Source of the DNA: Echinometra lucunter
Lineage: Eukaryota > Echinodermata > Echinoidea > Camarodonta > Echinometridae
Assembly (NCBI GenBank): GCA_029962745.1
Contig: CM057162.1
Span: forward strand, 17,100,282-17,164,281
Direction: 5' to 3'
DNA: 64,000 bases
Part shown: positions 55,807-64,000 of the stretch, one piece after another
Position numbering within the stretch: position 1 is the stretch's first letter
How the letters are laid out: every line of letters begins with the position of its first letter
Program-made: the position numbers and the translations under genes
The notes under the pieces: model-generated
The model's input: the letters and a program-made list of their open reading frames with translations, nothing else
Databases searched by the model: none
Told to the model about the DNA's origin: nothing

Positions 55807-58800
55807 TCATACCCCAGTCCTCAATACCTCCAAAATAGCCCAGTATTTTTAGCGTTAAAAAGTGATAACTTTGGGTCCAAATTCATTGTTGTCATTGTCG
55901 TCCTCTTGTGATATCCACCCAACAATAAGAGTTTTGGAGTGTACGCACCGGGGCAAAAGTCCGCCCATTCAGCCAAATCACCCATTTGGATCAATAGTCC
56001 TTTCGTATTGCCTATGAAATCATAATGTGTCGATGTACCATGTCATGTGCTACACCTCAAATTTCTTGTGATGTTTTTGTAGCTGACAAGGTCATTTTGT
56101 TTTGACTAGAATCTTGTCCTCTTGCTCAAAATATTGTTTTCGTTGGATTGCATCTGGACTTCGGCGACACTCACGGTTTTTATTTTTGTTTTTTATTTTT
56201 GCTCTTTTTTGTTAGTTTTCTTTTGCTTTTTAGGACAGTTTTTGTTTAATTTCCGTCTGCCATTTTCATTTCTAGAAGAAAAAAAAATCGAATGTACGAG
56301 AACGGCATCGTAGTGTGAGATTATACGGAGTTTAAATGCGTAGGATCACTAAGTGCATTTATGCAAGTAGGATCCATGGTTTATGTAAGTAAATTCAGAC
56401 TATGGAATGGTTCCTAGGCAACAAAGATAGTTCTAGATGCCGTCTGGTATTAGTCAACAACAAAGAAAAACGCTGAATCAGGGTTCACGGCAAGGAGAAT
56501 TTTGTTTTCATTTTTGTTTCATTTTTTAAACTTTTACTTTGAGAATAAAAATGTTGTGAATAAGTAGGGAAAGGCATAATGAAGGTAACTGTGTTTTCTT
56601 CCACTTTTTTAAGGCGAAAAATTTCGGTGCTTCGATAAGCCTTTTTAATGCTCAAATAAATAGAATACCTTGAGCTGAGAACGACTTCTCTAAGAGGACG
56701 TTGTTATTCTGCCTGACAGGCCTTCTTGTTTGTTAGCTTGTGTGTGTTTCAAAAAAGTCTCACCACAACTTCAACACGCTTACATGATATAATTTGACAA
56801 CTGTGGAATTAGTTTTATGAACAATGGTAAATGGCGGAATAATGTGCCGTTATTCTGATATTTTAAGTACTTGTGAAACAGACGTTCAGTAGATCGACAT
56901 ATATCAAAAGCAGGATGAATTTAGGACTCAACGAACATAAGAAAAATGTAGAGACGTTTTTAATTCCGTAAAACTATGATAGCTTTCATTTATTGCTAGA
57001 GATGGATATCAGCAAGACAAGTGTAGAGTCTCATATTCAATGTACAGGCCATGCATGGCACTCACGAGTAAAGGATGTGGAGTCCAAATGCACTCTACCA
57101 GAACCAGGGGCCTGTTTTTCGAAACCGCCATAAGCATGATAAGTCAACTTCTTGACTAAGATTGCCGCTAGCTGGCTACTTGTCCGCTACGTGTTTCACG
57201 AAGCCGTCTTTACCAAGATCAGCGCCAAATCCCGACTAAGAACATGCGACGCCCCTGACCCTGTCATCTCTTTTTAGTCGATAATTATGCAGCGCCATCA
57301 CATGTCATTAATTTGGTAGATTATGGCTGGCCAAATTGAAAGCTACATAGATTTGAAAATAATTCAGATCTATCTTTTCTACTGGTTCCTAAAATCAGTA
57401 ATTCATCCTTGCTTTTATATATCATATTTCATATGTTCCATATGAAATGATCTGTAAAAAATGTTTTCTACGGGAGTTTCTCCCGTGATTGTGACATCTA
57501 ACAAAAGAACGCAATTCTGCCAGATCAAGCAATTAAGGCATAGTCAAAGGGGTAGTCTGTAGTTTTCAGACCCATATTTATTTAAAGATAAGCGGTATCC
57601 TAGATTTTTACGCGAAATACTTTTGAGACACATATTTAAGCTTGTAATTTGCCCAAATTTTCCATATCAATGTTTTGGTCAAGAAATGATGCTAGATAAA
57701 TCTTTCGTTTGCCTCCCTTTTTTACGATCATGAACGTAAGTGTTTCTTTTGATAAACTAGTGTCCCGGAGGTTACTACCATATGTTCAAACGATAATGAA
57801 TTTAAAAACTAAAAACTTAATTTCATCATTTCTTTTTTTTTTGGGGGGGGGAGGGGGATGTAATATGCCTGAAAACATATCTTGCATCCATATCCCCTTG
57901 CTACTATTTTTAATCTTTGCATTCTCCAATTCTCTCAAATATTTGCAGTTTTGATAAGATTCTTTTACAAGATATGTGTTATTGTGATCAAGGCTATGTG
58001 TTGTCACATTTTCTCACTGACAGTATCGATATGACGACATTTTTAGCTAGTATACTCTTTGTGAAACAGTTTAGGAAGATCAGATGCATCTCCGCAGTTG
58101 GCGGACTAAGATATGACTTACAATTAGCTTTGGTTTCCAGAAACAGGCCCCAGAAAACAAAGAACCAAGAGCTACGCCTTTGTCTTCACATGGGTCTTCG
58201 AAATGAAGATTCCCTATAATCATCTCAGTGAAAGTCAATGGTCCGTATGGATAAAACTAGCAAACGCCTAGTGAATGCTTTTTTCTAACCTGCTGCTTGT
58301 ATCTTCAGATAGGCAATAAGTCATTACTAGCAAAAAGAAGCAGAAACATGTTTCTTCTGCAGCATGAGCTAACATTCCTGTTCGAAATTTCCTGAAAATC
58401 AAAAGAATAGGTTTTGTTCTTGTACACAAAGGCCTGCCAGATTAGGGAATGCCTGTATGAAAAGGAGAAATATTCTCTCTTCACCAAGCATTTGCTTGTT
58501 TTTTGCAAGCTCCTCTGCAGGTAGCTCACGCTTTTCCTTGCAAGAAGATGATGTAAATTACCAGTCTCTGTTTTTTAAAATTCAAATTGCCCTCACTTCC
58601 TTCTTAAGACCATTAGTAAGCCGATACATGTATTCATATTCATTCTCAAAGGCTTGTTATAAAATTGAATATTAAAACCAGTTTGGTTACATTTAAAAGC
58701 AGATGGTCAAATCGTTTTCTGCATCAAATTTGGAAAGTGTGCGCGGAGTAAAGCTTTCGACGAGGCTTACACATCGGAGCACAACTCTCCTTTGTACTAT

Positions 58801-61630
58801 TTTTCAGAAGGCATCTTGATCTGAAGTTGGATTGCATAACCTGTTGAAAACTTTCAAACAAGATCATGAATAAACCACTTGTCAAACAGCATACCGTACC
58901 TGGCAATACTGGGCCCTATAGAAATATTCGATTGATAACGTTTTACTAAGAGCCCACTGAGATGCTCATTCAGAATAATGTTTGAACCGTAGCCCTGTGC
59001 TTTAGCTAAACCAGGTGTCTCAAAAAAGCTTAACGGCAGCTTATATTAAGTACTTTGCTTTCGAAAAATATTTTTTAAATCATTGGGAGCATTGGTTAAT
59101 ATCACTGAAATTGGTGAAGTAAGTTTGATTCTATGCCCTTTCATTTAGATTTTTACGACCGATTAGAGTAGAGTTGTGTCAAGAATTGCCTTTGTCGGTG
59201 TGTATGTAACATATTACGATGGTTGAGGAAAGCCTGATGACGTAAATGATGCATTTTAACAACAGAAACATGCCATAAAACAAGTGTTAAAAGGCAGTTT
59301 TAGGAAACGGAAATAGATGATCTTGGTATATTTGTCTCAGACAGAAGATGCTTTAAAAATGTTATGTAAAAAATCTGTATAATTTTTAAAGACAAAGTAG
59401 GTCCCCTATACTTAAAAAAAAAAAAAATGAAAATCCGCCTTTCCGCTTTTTGGGACACCCGGTACAGATCTCTGGCCAAGAAAAAGGTCCGGCGCAAGTA
59501 ATCGCTTTCAGCTTTTACTTTGGCATAATAGCTATTGCTAAGTAGTTCAGATTCTAAGCAAATGCTACTTTTATCGATACGGCCCAAAGTTTCACCAGTA
59601 TGGACAGTCCTAAGGATGGTCATGTTAATGCTGTATTCTATGCTTGTATTGTTGCAGAACCAGACAAAGGTAGGTGATGGGGGAGATGTGCCGTTTAATA
59701 GAAGTCAGCCTATTAGGTGACACTTTCAACAGTGACATCAACATTCTTTGTGTTCTCTGAAATGTGCGACTATTTTTCACATTCATACAGTAGCTTCATA
59801 TTTTATTTATTTATTTATTTGTTTGTTTAGGACAAAAGTTTGTTTCTAAGATTTGCTATAAAGTGGTGAGTATATTATTAACGATTACTTTTCCTGTAGA
59901 GTGTTCCCCGATGTTTGGAAGAAAGCCATAGTCACTCCTGTGCCGAAATCGTCACCCTTAACACTTGTAAATCGTCAGCCTTAACACTTGTCAGACTAAT
60001 TTCTCTCACGGATCACTTCGCTAAAGACGATGAGAGTTTCATTGCAATGTGGGCACTCCATCCATTCAATGACACCTCTTCTTGATCAACCTCTGTTCTG
60101 TAACCGACTCTGCTCTAACTTAATGTTCGTCCTTGCATAGTAGAGCTGATTGCAGACTTTCTCAATATCAGACAACAGCGTGTCCGCTACACAGCTCTGA
60201 GAGTGGACTTCTGCCAAAGGAGGTGTTCCTCAATGGACAAAATTGGGCCTAGTCATTTTTCTGGCAATGATTAATAATGCATGTAATAATCTTGGCCAAG
60301 CTTCTTCTGTTGTCAGTGTGAACAAATACGTTAATGATCTCACACTTGTAGGGTGCCTTGATAAGGGCAGAGACATAATACTAAAGGGGCAGTCGACCTC
60401 TGTGAATTGTTCCCCGCAAACAAAATGAATCTCAACCCAAAGAAATGCCAAACCACTGAGTTTTGTTTTGCACGCATTCCACTTCCTTCCCCACCGTATT
60501 CGTTAGGTACACAGCCGGCTCCAACAGGGAAATGTGTTATTAAATAAAATTTAATGTTGAACACGATGCTACAGGCTGAATTTTGAAAATCGCCCAAATT
60601 GCCCAAATTTGCCCTTTTTAGTACCCGTTGTAAAATCCACATTATTTCATGCATAGAAGCTGATAAGAGTGAGAAATATACATGAAAGAAATTGCAATCA
60701 TGTAACCATGGGGGGGGGGGGGGTAGCTCACCATACACCATCAATATCGCTATCCGTATACCAAAAAAGATTGATGAAGCTGCAAAGCACTGAAGAAAGT
60801 TCCGATGGTGCTTCCTCTCTATGAGTATCGTGATAGTGCTTTCGGAGTCAAACAGATTTCCATCCAAAGTATTGGGAAATGAAATGCTTGTATTACCCGG
60901 AATACGATTGGTGTAACCAAGCGCCCATGATAAGTCAATTGCTGGTAGTGACCCAATACTTCGACAGGTGAATAAAGTCAATGAATTCTCATAAACGTAA
61001 AAGATCGTTGACTTAGTGTTCTCTGAGGTCTGGTCACCTGATGCAAGCAGGAATCTGGTAGGCGGTACTAAGTGACAAGAACAACAACAACAACAAAAAA
61101 AGAGAGAAAGTTTAAATTCCCTTATTGGAATGTTCCTCCCAATAAAGTTTTATTTCTTTGTGGGAATAGGCTTTGTGTCGGAAAAAGATGTGAAATGGAA
61201 TGTCGAAAAATCACAAAGAACGAAAGTACCATTGCCCATACTTGAAATAACACGGGTTCTACTCTTAAAATACATTTTACTGAATAAACACCGTATCAAT
61301 GTATAAAGATTCTATAATAGTTCTAAAAAACAATCATTTTGCTATCAATGTATACATGATGTAAAATATAAATCGCGATCTTATTCATACGCTGTTACGG
61401 TTTCAACTTTGTTAGTATACTCTTCAATTCTTACATTACGTTACACATCACCATTTAACGCTGGGGGGGGGGGGCTTTGCAGTTTTAAACCTACCCTTTT
61501 AGCAAATGTTTTGTAAATATTATAATGTGGCTAAAAGTGGCTGAAAATGAGGAAAGGCCACATTCTTTGCTAAAGTTTGATTTTGTGTCTGTGTGTGTTT
61601 TGTCTGTTTTGAATCCCATATTTATATACA

Positions 61631-61665
<35 letters not shown>

Positions 61666-63723
61666 TTCTCTGATACTCTCGGGTCCAATAGCCTTAAAAA
61701 TAAATGATCTTCTTCCTCAGACAGGAACATTTTTCAGTATGTAAGATTTGCGAGACTCTAAGTTAAATCTAAGAAGATGTGGACTCTTAGAACAGAGACT
61801 AGCGGTGAATGAGTCCAAAGAATACACGGGAAATGAGTGCGTCCCTACCTTGAACATTTAGGTAGATTAAACGATGATATCTATTTGTAAGTTCCTGGTG
61901 GGATGCCACACAACGAAGACTCTTTCCTTGATCATTTCTGGACGGTGTGATCGTAACAGTCTTTTGGGAGACATAGCTGTCTTCTTTTAAAGAATCAGAC
62001 TGCCTTCCAACACTAACAGTCATATTATCTGGTAATTCCAAATCAAGGACAACGGGAGGTCTGGCACCACCCGATTCACATGTGATGTCATAATGCTCAC
62101 CAGCCGTTACTTTTACAGATGAATTGTTGATGTGTTCACGGTATACATCTCGGATTGTAAGCCATAGAGGCAAAGCTGGAAAGACGAAAGTAGTCATGAT
62201 ATAACACAGCATCTGTGTCGTACCTGTACACAATTATCATGCCATCTTGAAGAGATTCTTGTGATAAGTCAATAAATTGGTTTTAATGATATCATAAGAT
62301 CAACCTTAACCTGATATCCATCAGAAGAATTATTAGGTAATGCACTTTACCCCCCATCTGTTTCATCATATGAAGAGTTTCATTCGAAAAGGAGCTAAAT
62401 CCACTCTAGCTACTTCTGAATAAATCACGCTTTTATATTTCTCCACTTTTCCTTTACCCATGGTTCGTTACATTGTTATAGGTATTAAAGGGGTCAGACT
62501 GGACGAGTAATATAAGATTAGAAAAAAAATCTACCTGGTCTTTTTGAATTTTAATGTATTAAAAAAAAATACATGGAGTTAGCTCCTTTTGGAATGAAAC
62601 CTTAGTCGAATGTCAATTTCTGCACATTTAAACACGTTTAACAATTGAAATTCAACATGAAACACATTAATATTGCTGGCAGAGAACATCTTACATCTTT
62701 TCTGATGTTTCTTTATTGAGAATTTATTATTTTATTTTTTATTGAATTTCCCATCTTTCATCAAGACAGAAATGTTTTCGATGTTTCATTCCAAAAGGAG
62801 CTAAATCCAAAATTATTCATAAACAATAGTTAAACTCGCTTTTTCATGCCAAAATGTTGCACTGATGAGGTAGACTGGCAGCCCAAATATGTGCTTAAAA
62901 AATCTGAATCCATAGCTTTAGGTATTGTGGTTAAATGAACAAATCCTGAATGACCATAGTGGATTTAGCTCCTTTTGGAATGAAACAGTTTTAGATTAAC
63001 CTCCTTTTGGAATGAAACCTAAATTTGTAACAATTTTTTTCAACCTTCATTTTTTTTTAAAATACGATATAATGCATTTGATTCCCATGTCTGAGATGCA
63101 CATATTAAACTTAACAAATCAATTTCGGTCAAAAATGGATTTGATGGATTAAATCAATGACTGAAAAATCTTTGAAACTCCCAGTATTCAAAGTGGTTTT
63201 TTGTTTTTCTTTTCCCTGTTAACAGGTATTACACATGGCTAACTGAAATTCAATTAGCGCGAGATCATCAGTCAGTTGTTGGTGGTATGCGTTCTGTAAT
63301 ACGTTCATTAAAATCATATTTTTTCATTTTACATTATTCTGATAAATGTTGTACCTGGTGAAAATGGTGCTAGTCGGAAGCTGCTTGACCAATTTGGCCC
63401 TAGCTGTTCTGACCCACTGGAACTGCCCACTGTCTTGACCGCGCAGTTGTAATTATCGCGGTCTTCCGTGGTAATATCGAGGATTGTGAGATTCACACTG
63501 CTATCGTCTCCCAACAAACTGAACTTCGCATTTTCATGAATGATAGACTCGCAAGAATATGAGTTAGTACAGGAATGAGTGGCCAGCACAAGATTGTTAC
63601 CCTTCTCCCAAGTGACCCTCCGTATCCAGCTTTGGGGTGTAAAGATACAGACCAGAGTGAAATCTGTGCCAATCACTGGTAGATGGTTGAATGTTTGAAT
63701 AGACACCTCGAATGCATGACATC
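41601..63723 (-). CDS. Gene A: IgSF receptor with tyrosine-rich tail (12-exon model, 5' end missing)
   Basis: Exons, 5' to 3': 63355-63723, 61849-62175, 60732-61067, 47686-48024, 46776-47084, 45861-46160, 45370-45654, 44755-44775, 43739-43972, 43088-43234, 42612-42682, 41601-42317. All junctions from the first to the linker exon are phase 1; the last is phase 0. The total is 3455 nt plus one carried base, 1152 codons with stop. Order: V-type Ig, three C2-type Ig, two Ig, FN3, a membrane-proximal region, a transmembrane helix and a signalling tail. It is a type I surface receptor or adhesion molecule. The signal peptide is not visible and should lie beyond 64 kb. The jump from 60732 to 48024 (12.7 kb) is the least certain join; the right-hand three exons could instead belong to a separate paralogue. 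Confidence 0.7.
42612..42682 (-). CDS. Gene A exon 11: juxtamembrane linker
   Basis: 71 nt, phase 1 in and phase 0 out (TTTTATAG|CACGG to CCAACAG|GTTGG). It encodes a basic and Ser/Thr-rich segment (RSKAASKRETVQKGETSKS) that follows the stop-transfer residues. It changes the phase so that the tail exon is read in frame. Confidence 0.78.
43088..43234 (-). CDS. Gene A exon 10: transmembrane helix
   Basis: 147 nt, phase 1-1. It encodes a short extracellular stalk (VEEPPYSGRSQP), a hydrophobic helix (FMTIALGATASAGVILLIST then GLMHFYGLLC) and a basic stop-transfer SVKRKK. Acceptor ACTCACCAG|TTGT, donor AAAG|GTATGC. This gives type I orientation. Confidence 0.85.
43739..43972 (-). CDS. Gene A exon 9: cysteine-containing membrane-proximal domain
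   Basis: 234 nt, phase 1-1, between AATCACAAAG|GC and CTGACAG|GTGAGG. It encodes ITITWDRRSKVLTF, then five cysteines (GICLVV, ESCSSV, AECVEP, GLCSKP region) and NLT/NTS/NQS glycosylation sequons. With the preceding microexon (LPPESYG) it resembles the start of a second FN3 domain that then diverges. Exact fold uncertain. Confidence 0.75.
44755..44775 (-). CDS. Gene A exon 8: 21-nt microexon
   Basis: CATCTATGCAG|CTTTACC...GAGCTATG|GTAAGG. Phase 1-1, seven codons (LPPESYG across the junctions). Joining it to exon 9 gives a sensible FN3-like beginning (PPESYGITITW). Because it is in phase, the gene model also works without it. Confidence 0.45.
45370..45654 (-). CDS. Gene A exon 7: fibronectin type III domain
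   Basis: 285 nt, phase 1-1, acceptor TTATCCCAG|ATCC, donor ACAGCTC|GTGAG. It encodes DPPSGFVIDR, LFIAWQPGFDGG (core tryptophan), SFSLEY, YKLTGLKPFTWYRLTLWAEN (the L-x-P-x-T-x-Y motif and core tyrosine) and GNSSS. A typical FN3 fold of about 95 residues. Confidence 0.88.
45861..46160 (-). CDS. Gene A exon 6: I-set Ig domain
   Basis: 300 nt, phase 1-1, acceptor CTAACACAG|ACTC, donor TATTCTA|GTGAG. It encodes SPIIANISV, VQFECTSDANPPAFKFYWF (first cysteine, tryptophan) and LAISNVQLSHAGKYECQVTT (D/H-x-G-x-Y-x-C, second cysteine), ending SASLIYSS. Glycosylation sequons NDT, NNT, NSS. Confidence 0.9.
46776..47084 (-). CDS. Gene A exon 5: Ig domain (C2-type)
   Basis: 309 nt, phase 1-1, acceptor CTGCATACAG|GACC, donor GTCATTT|GTAAG. 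It encodes PPDSPEIGGI, NATCTANDGYPAPLMHWYM (first cysteine, tryptophan) and TPSRNDHGKHLICQI (second cysteine). The SRNDxGK motif is shared with the 61849 exon, suggesting an old common origin of the exons. Confidence 0.88.
47686..48024 (-). CDS. Gene A exon 4: C2-type Ig exon, duplicate of exon 3
   Basis: 339 nt, phase 1-1, acceptor CCTACTTAG|TTAAACC, donor GTGTACG|GTGAG. Open and clearly paralogous to 60732-61067 and 4067-4402: IYIYENSSTSFTCKSIGSLP, LTWVLDDTDGIPGNTS, FLHCFATME. It belongs to a duplicated block whose V exon is absent and whose preceding C2 exon (48864-49200) is decayed. Confidence 0.82.
48864..49200 (-). pseudogene. Decayed C2-type Ig exon inside gene A
   Basis: Splice-like ends remain (TTTTACCAG|CTCCACC and TTCAAG|GTAGA), and it matches 61849-62175 and 5603-5941 along its length (PPRWLVLRD at the start, a decayed TxTxGEQHD region, YLNVQ-like end). 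It is 337 nt, not a multiple of three, with frame changes and several stops. It presumably lies unused in the long intron, and symmetric phase-1 neighbours allow it to be skipped. Confidence 0.82.
49455..50482. mobile_element. 1-kb terminal-inverted-repeat DNA element
   Basis: Ends AAGGGCCCCTCACACCTAAC and, reversed at the right, AAGGCCCCCTCACACCTGAC, about 25 bp each. The interior is CG-rich relative to the flanks and has inverted sub-repeats (TTCGTTTATCGTTCGTGTG-like). No transposase. Target duplication not clear. Located in the long gene A intron. Confidence 0.65.
50483..53251. other. Gene A long intron, nothing assigned
   Basis: Contains a G15 run (50923-50938), a GA/CT-rich tract near 51130-51152, a hairpin at 52327-52358 and poly-A at 52600-52627. 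No Ig-type exon was found on the minus strand here. Confidence 0.45.
52327..52358. repeat. Perfect 15-bp hairpin
   Basis: ATGGAAGCTCCCTTT (52327-52341) and AAAGGGAGCTTCCAT (52344-52358) with a TT loop. Confidence 0.85.
53252..54431. mobile_element. TIR element with GC-rich ends and internal foldback
   Basis: Outer ends AGACCCATTTTACATCAAGC and, reversed, AGACCCCTTTTACACCAAGC, followed by GGCCGCGGC-rich sub-terminal repeats. Inside, 53550-53762 is largely the reverse complement of 54118-54345 (for example AAAATAGCATAACTTTTT against the matching right arm, and CTTTTCAAAAGTCACAAGAG against CTCTTGTGACTTTTGAAAAG). A loop of about 350 bp separates the arms. No transposase found. Confidence 0.75.
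54432..57106. other. Gene A long intron, nothing assigned
   Basis: AT-rich sequence with a T17 run near 55154-55170 and the G35 run at 55771. Open stretches (54943-55191, 56122-56313) have no motif. Confidence 0.45.
55771..55805. repeat. G35 homopolymer
   Basis: Thirty-five consecutive G residues, able to form G-quadruplexes. Its length is likely imprecise in any assembly. Confidence 0.8.
57107..58151. mobile_element. GGGGCCTGTTT-type inverted-repeat element (~1 kb)
   Basis: Left end GGGGCCTGTTTTTCGAAACC; reversed right end GGGGCCTGTTTCTGGAAACC. It lies in the long gene A intron. No coding capacity and no evident target duplication, so two nested or separate small elements are an alternative. 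Confidence 0.5.
58152..59870. other. Intron segment with parts paralogous to 2.0-2.3 kb
   Basis: 58180-58250 matches 2045-2115. 59655-59720 resembles the beginning of the plus-strand exon-like segment at 2184 (an acceptor GTTGCAG, then NQ, DGG and VPF in the same order). This extends the duplication beyond the Ig exons. The remainder is unassigned. Confidence 0.4.
59871..60480 (+). mobile_element. Plus-strand LINE fragment (reverse transcriptase)
   Basis: Broken frames show VFPDVWKKAIVTPVPKSSP, LISLTDHFAK, GGVPQWTKLG, VIFLAMINNA, VNKYVNDLTLV and LNPKKCQTTEF, the ordered RT motifs of CR1/L2-like LINEs. The catalytic YVDD is changed to YVND and a central part is missing. It is a decayed, truncated copy in an intron of gene A, opposite in orientation to the gene. 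Confidence 0.78.
60732..61067 (-). CDS. Gene A exon 3: C2-type Ig domain
   Basis: 336 nt, phase 1-1, acceptor TTGTCACTTAG|TACC, donor GTGTATG|GTGAGC. It encodes PPTRFLLASGDQ, IFYVYENSLTLFTCRSI (first cysteine), LSWALGYTNRIPGNTS (tryptophan, sequon) and NFLQCFAASS (second cysteine), ending MVYG. The paralogues at 47686 and 4067 make the exon boundaries secure. Confidence 0.85.
61625..61664. repeat. (AT)n microsatellite
   Basis: About 38 bp of alternating A and T in the intron between gene A exons 2 and 3. Confidence 0.9.
61849..62175 (-). CDS. Gene A exon 2: C2-type Ig domain
   Basis: 327 nt, phase 1-1, acceptor CGTCTTTCCAG|CTTTGCC, donor TTCAAG|GTAGG. It encodes LPLWLTIRDV, YDITCESGGARPPVVLDLEL (first cysteine, G-x-RPP loop; the usual tryptophan position is L here), VSQKTVTITPSRNDQGKSLR followed by CVASH (second cysteine) and IYLNVQ. 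The family is C2-set, nectin/Kirrel-like. The missing core tryptophan is a difference from the gene C copy, which has W. Confidence 0.85.
62377..63019. mobile_element. Paired inverted-repeat elements in gene A intron 1
   Basis: GTTTCATTCGAAAAGGAGCT at 62377 is matched by AGCTCCTTTTGGAATGAAAC ending at 62600. A second unit runs from 62783 to 62986 with the same ends, and a third half-end lies at 63001-63019. It reads as two neighbouring copies of a ~205-225-bp MITE family. A related interior occurs at 35965-36040. Confidence 0.65.
63355..63723 (-). CDS. Gene A exon 1 (in window): V-type Ig domain
   Basis: 369 nt, phase 1-1, acceptor CGCACTGAACAG|GATG, donor TTTTCACCAG|GTACAAC. It encodes CHAFEVSIQTF, TDFTLVCIFTP (first cysteine), RRVTWEKGNN (tryptophan), an extra cysteine pair in HSCTNSYSCESI, VNLTILDITTEDRDNYNCAV (D-x-x-x-Y-x-C, second cysteine) and SFRLAPFSPG. 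A phase-1 entry without an initiator shows that a signal-peptide exon must precede it, outside the window. Its intact frame contrasts with the broken gene C homologue at 6499. Confidence 0.87.
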
Positions 63724-64000
63724 CTGTTCAGTGCGAATAATATTCAAGTTATGATCCCTACGGTATTGATTATAGCATACAACGAATGTATATTCCGTGA
63801 ACGCAATCCTGAATTTTTGGCTTAAAACTCAGTCTCCGAGTGATTATTTAAGCCAAGTCATAACCGTCAATATCGATGTGATAACTTCTAAAAGAAATAA
63901 CTTAATAACAATGCCAAAAAAAAATCAATATAGCGCAGGATATAAGCATGATAATCTCGGGATAAGTCGTCACATGATACATACCCGATTACATTCATTA
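63724..64000. other. Intron upstream of the V exon, no signal-peptide exon seen
   Basis: No ATG followed by a hydrophobic stretch and a phase-1 donor is visible on the minus strand here. Confidence 0.5.

Noticed and set aside
1..64000. Bacterial or viral origin, CRISPR-like arrays or operons
   Set aside because: Split genes with GT-AG introns, eukaryotic LINE/LTR/MITE content and absence of dense coding exclude a prokaryotic origin. Tandem AAATC and TGA repeats are simple sequence, not spacer arrays.

Overview
This is AT-rich, intron-rich metazoan DNA dense with transposable elements. Two things point to a deuterostome invertebrate, possibly an echinoderm. One is a Ty3/gypsy element with the Gmr1-type domain order PR-INT-RT-RH, a group reported from deuterostomes. 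The other is a cluster of immunoglobulin-superfamily (IgSF) exons. The species cannot be fixed from sequence alone. No tRNA, rRNA or CRISPR array was recognised.

The main gene (gene A) lies on the minus strand, from about 63.7 kb down to 41.6 kb. Twelve exons with recognisable splice sites join in one open frame: a V-type Ig, two C2-type Ig exons, a third C2-type exon after a long intron, two more Ig domains, an FN3 domain, a 21-nt microexon, a cysteine-containing membrane-proximal exon, a transmembrane exon, a short linker exon and a 238-residue cytoplasmic tail. The tail has 13 tyrosines, including two YMxM (PI3K-type) and four YxN (Grb2-type) motifs. The exons total 3455 nt, which with the one base carried in from the missing upstream exon gives 1152 codons including the stop. 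The start and signal peptide probably lie beyond the right edge.

Two relatives on the same strand are broken. Gene B (24.9 to 22.9 kb) keeps a signal-peptide exon, but its V exon is out of frame and its C2 exon carries a 147-bp hAT-like MITE with an 8-bp target duplication. Gene C (6.8 to 4.1 kb) repeats the V-C2-C2 block of gene A, with a disrupted V exon and a nonsense codon in the second C2 exon. A third, partly decayed copy of the block sits at 49.2-47.7 kb inside gene A. The picture is birth-and-death evolution of a receptor family by block duplication.

Mobile DNA fills most of the rest. A nearly intact Gmr1-like element (10163-17022, 172-bp LTRs differing at 3 positions, TTTG target duplication) is inserted in a minus-strand LINE whose halves lie at 8.6-10.16 and 17.03-18.47 kb. 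A second minus-strand LINE (about 32-35.1 kb) is split by a 647-bp hAT-type element. Other elements are a piggyBac-type MITE, a TA-flanked MITE, several GGGCCTGTTT-type inverted-repeat elements, two foldback structures, a poly(A) retroposed segment inside a degenerate GC-rich minisatellite, a plus-strand RT fragment near 60 kb, perfect palindromes at 20.0 and 23.8 kb, and many microsatellites and long G runs.
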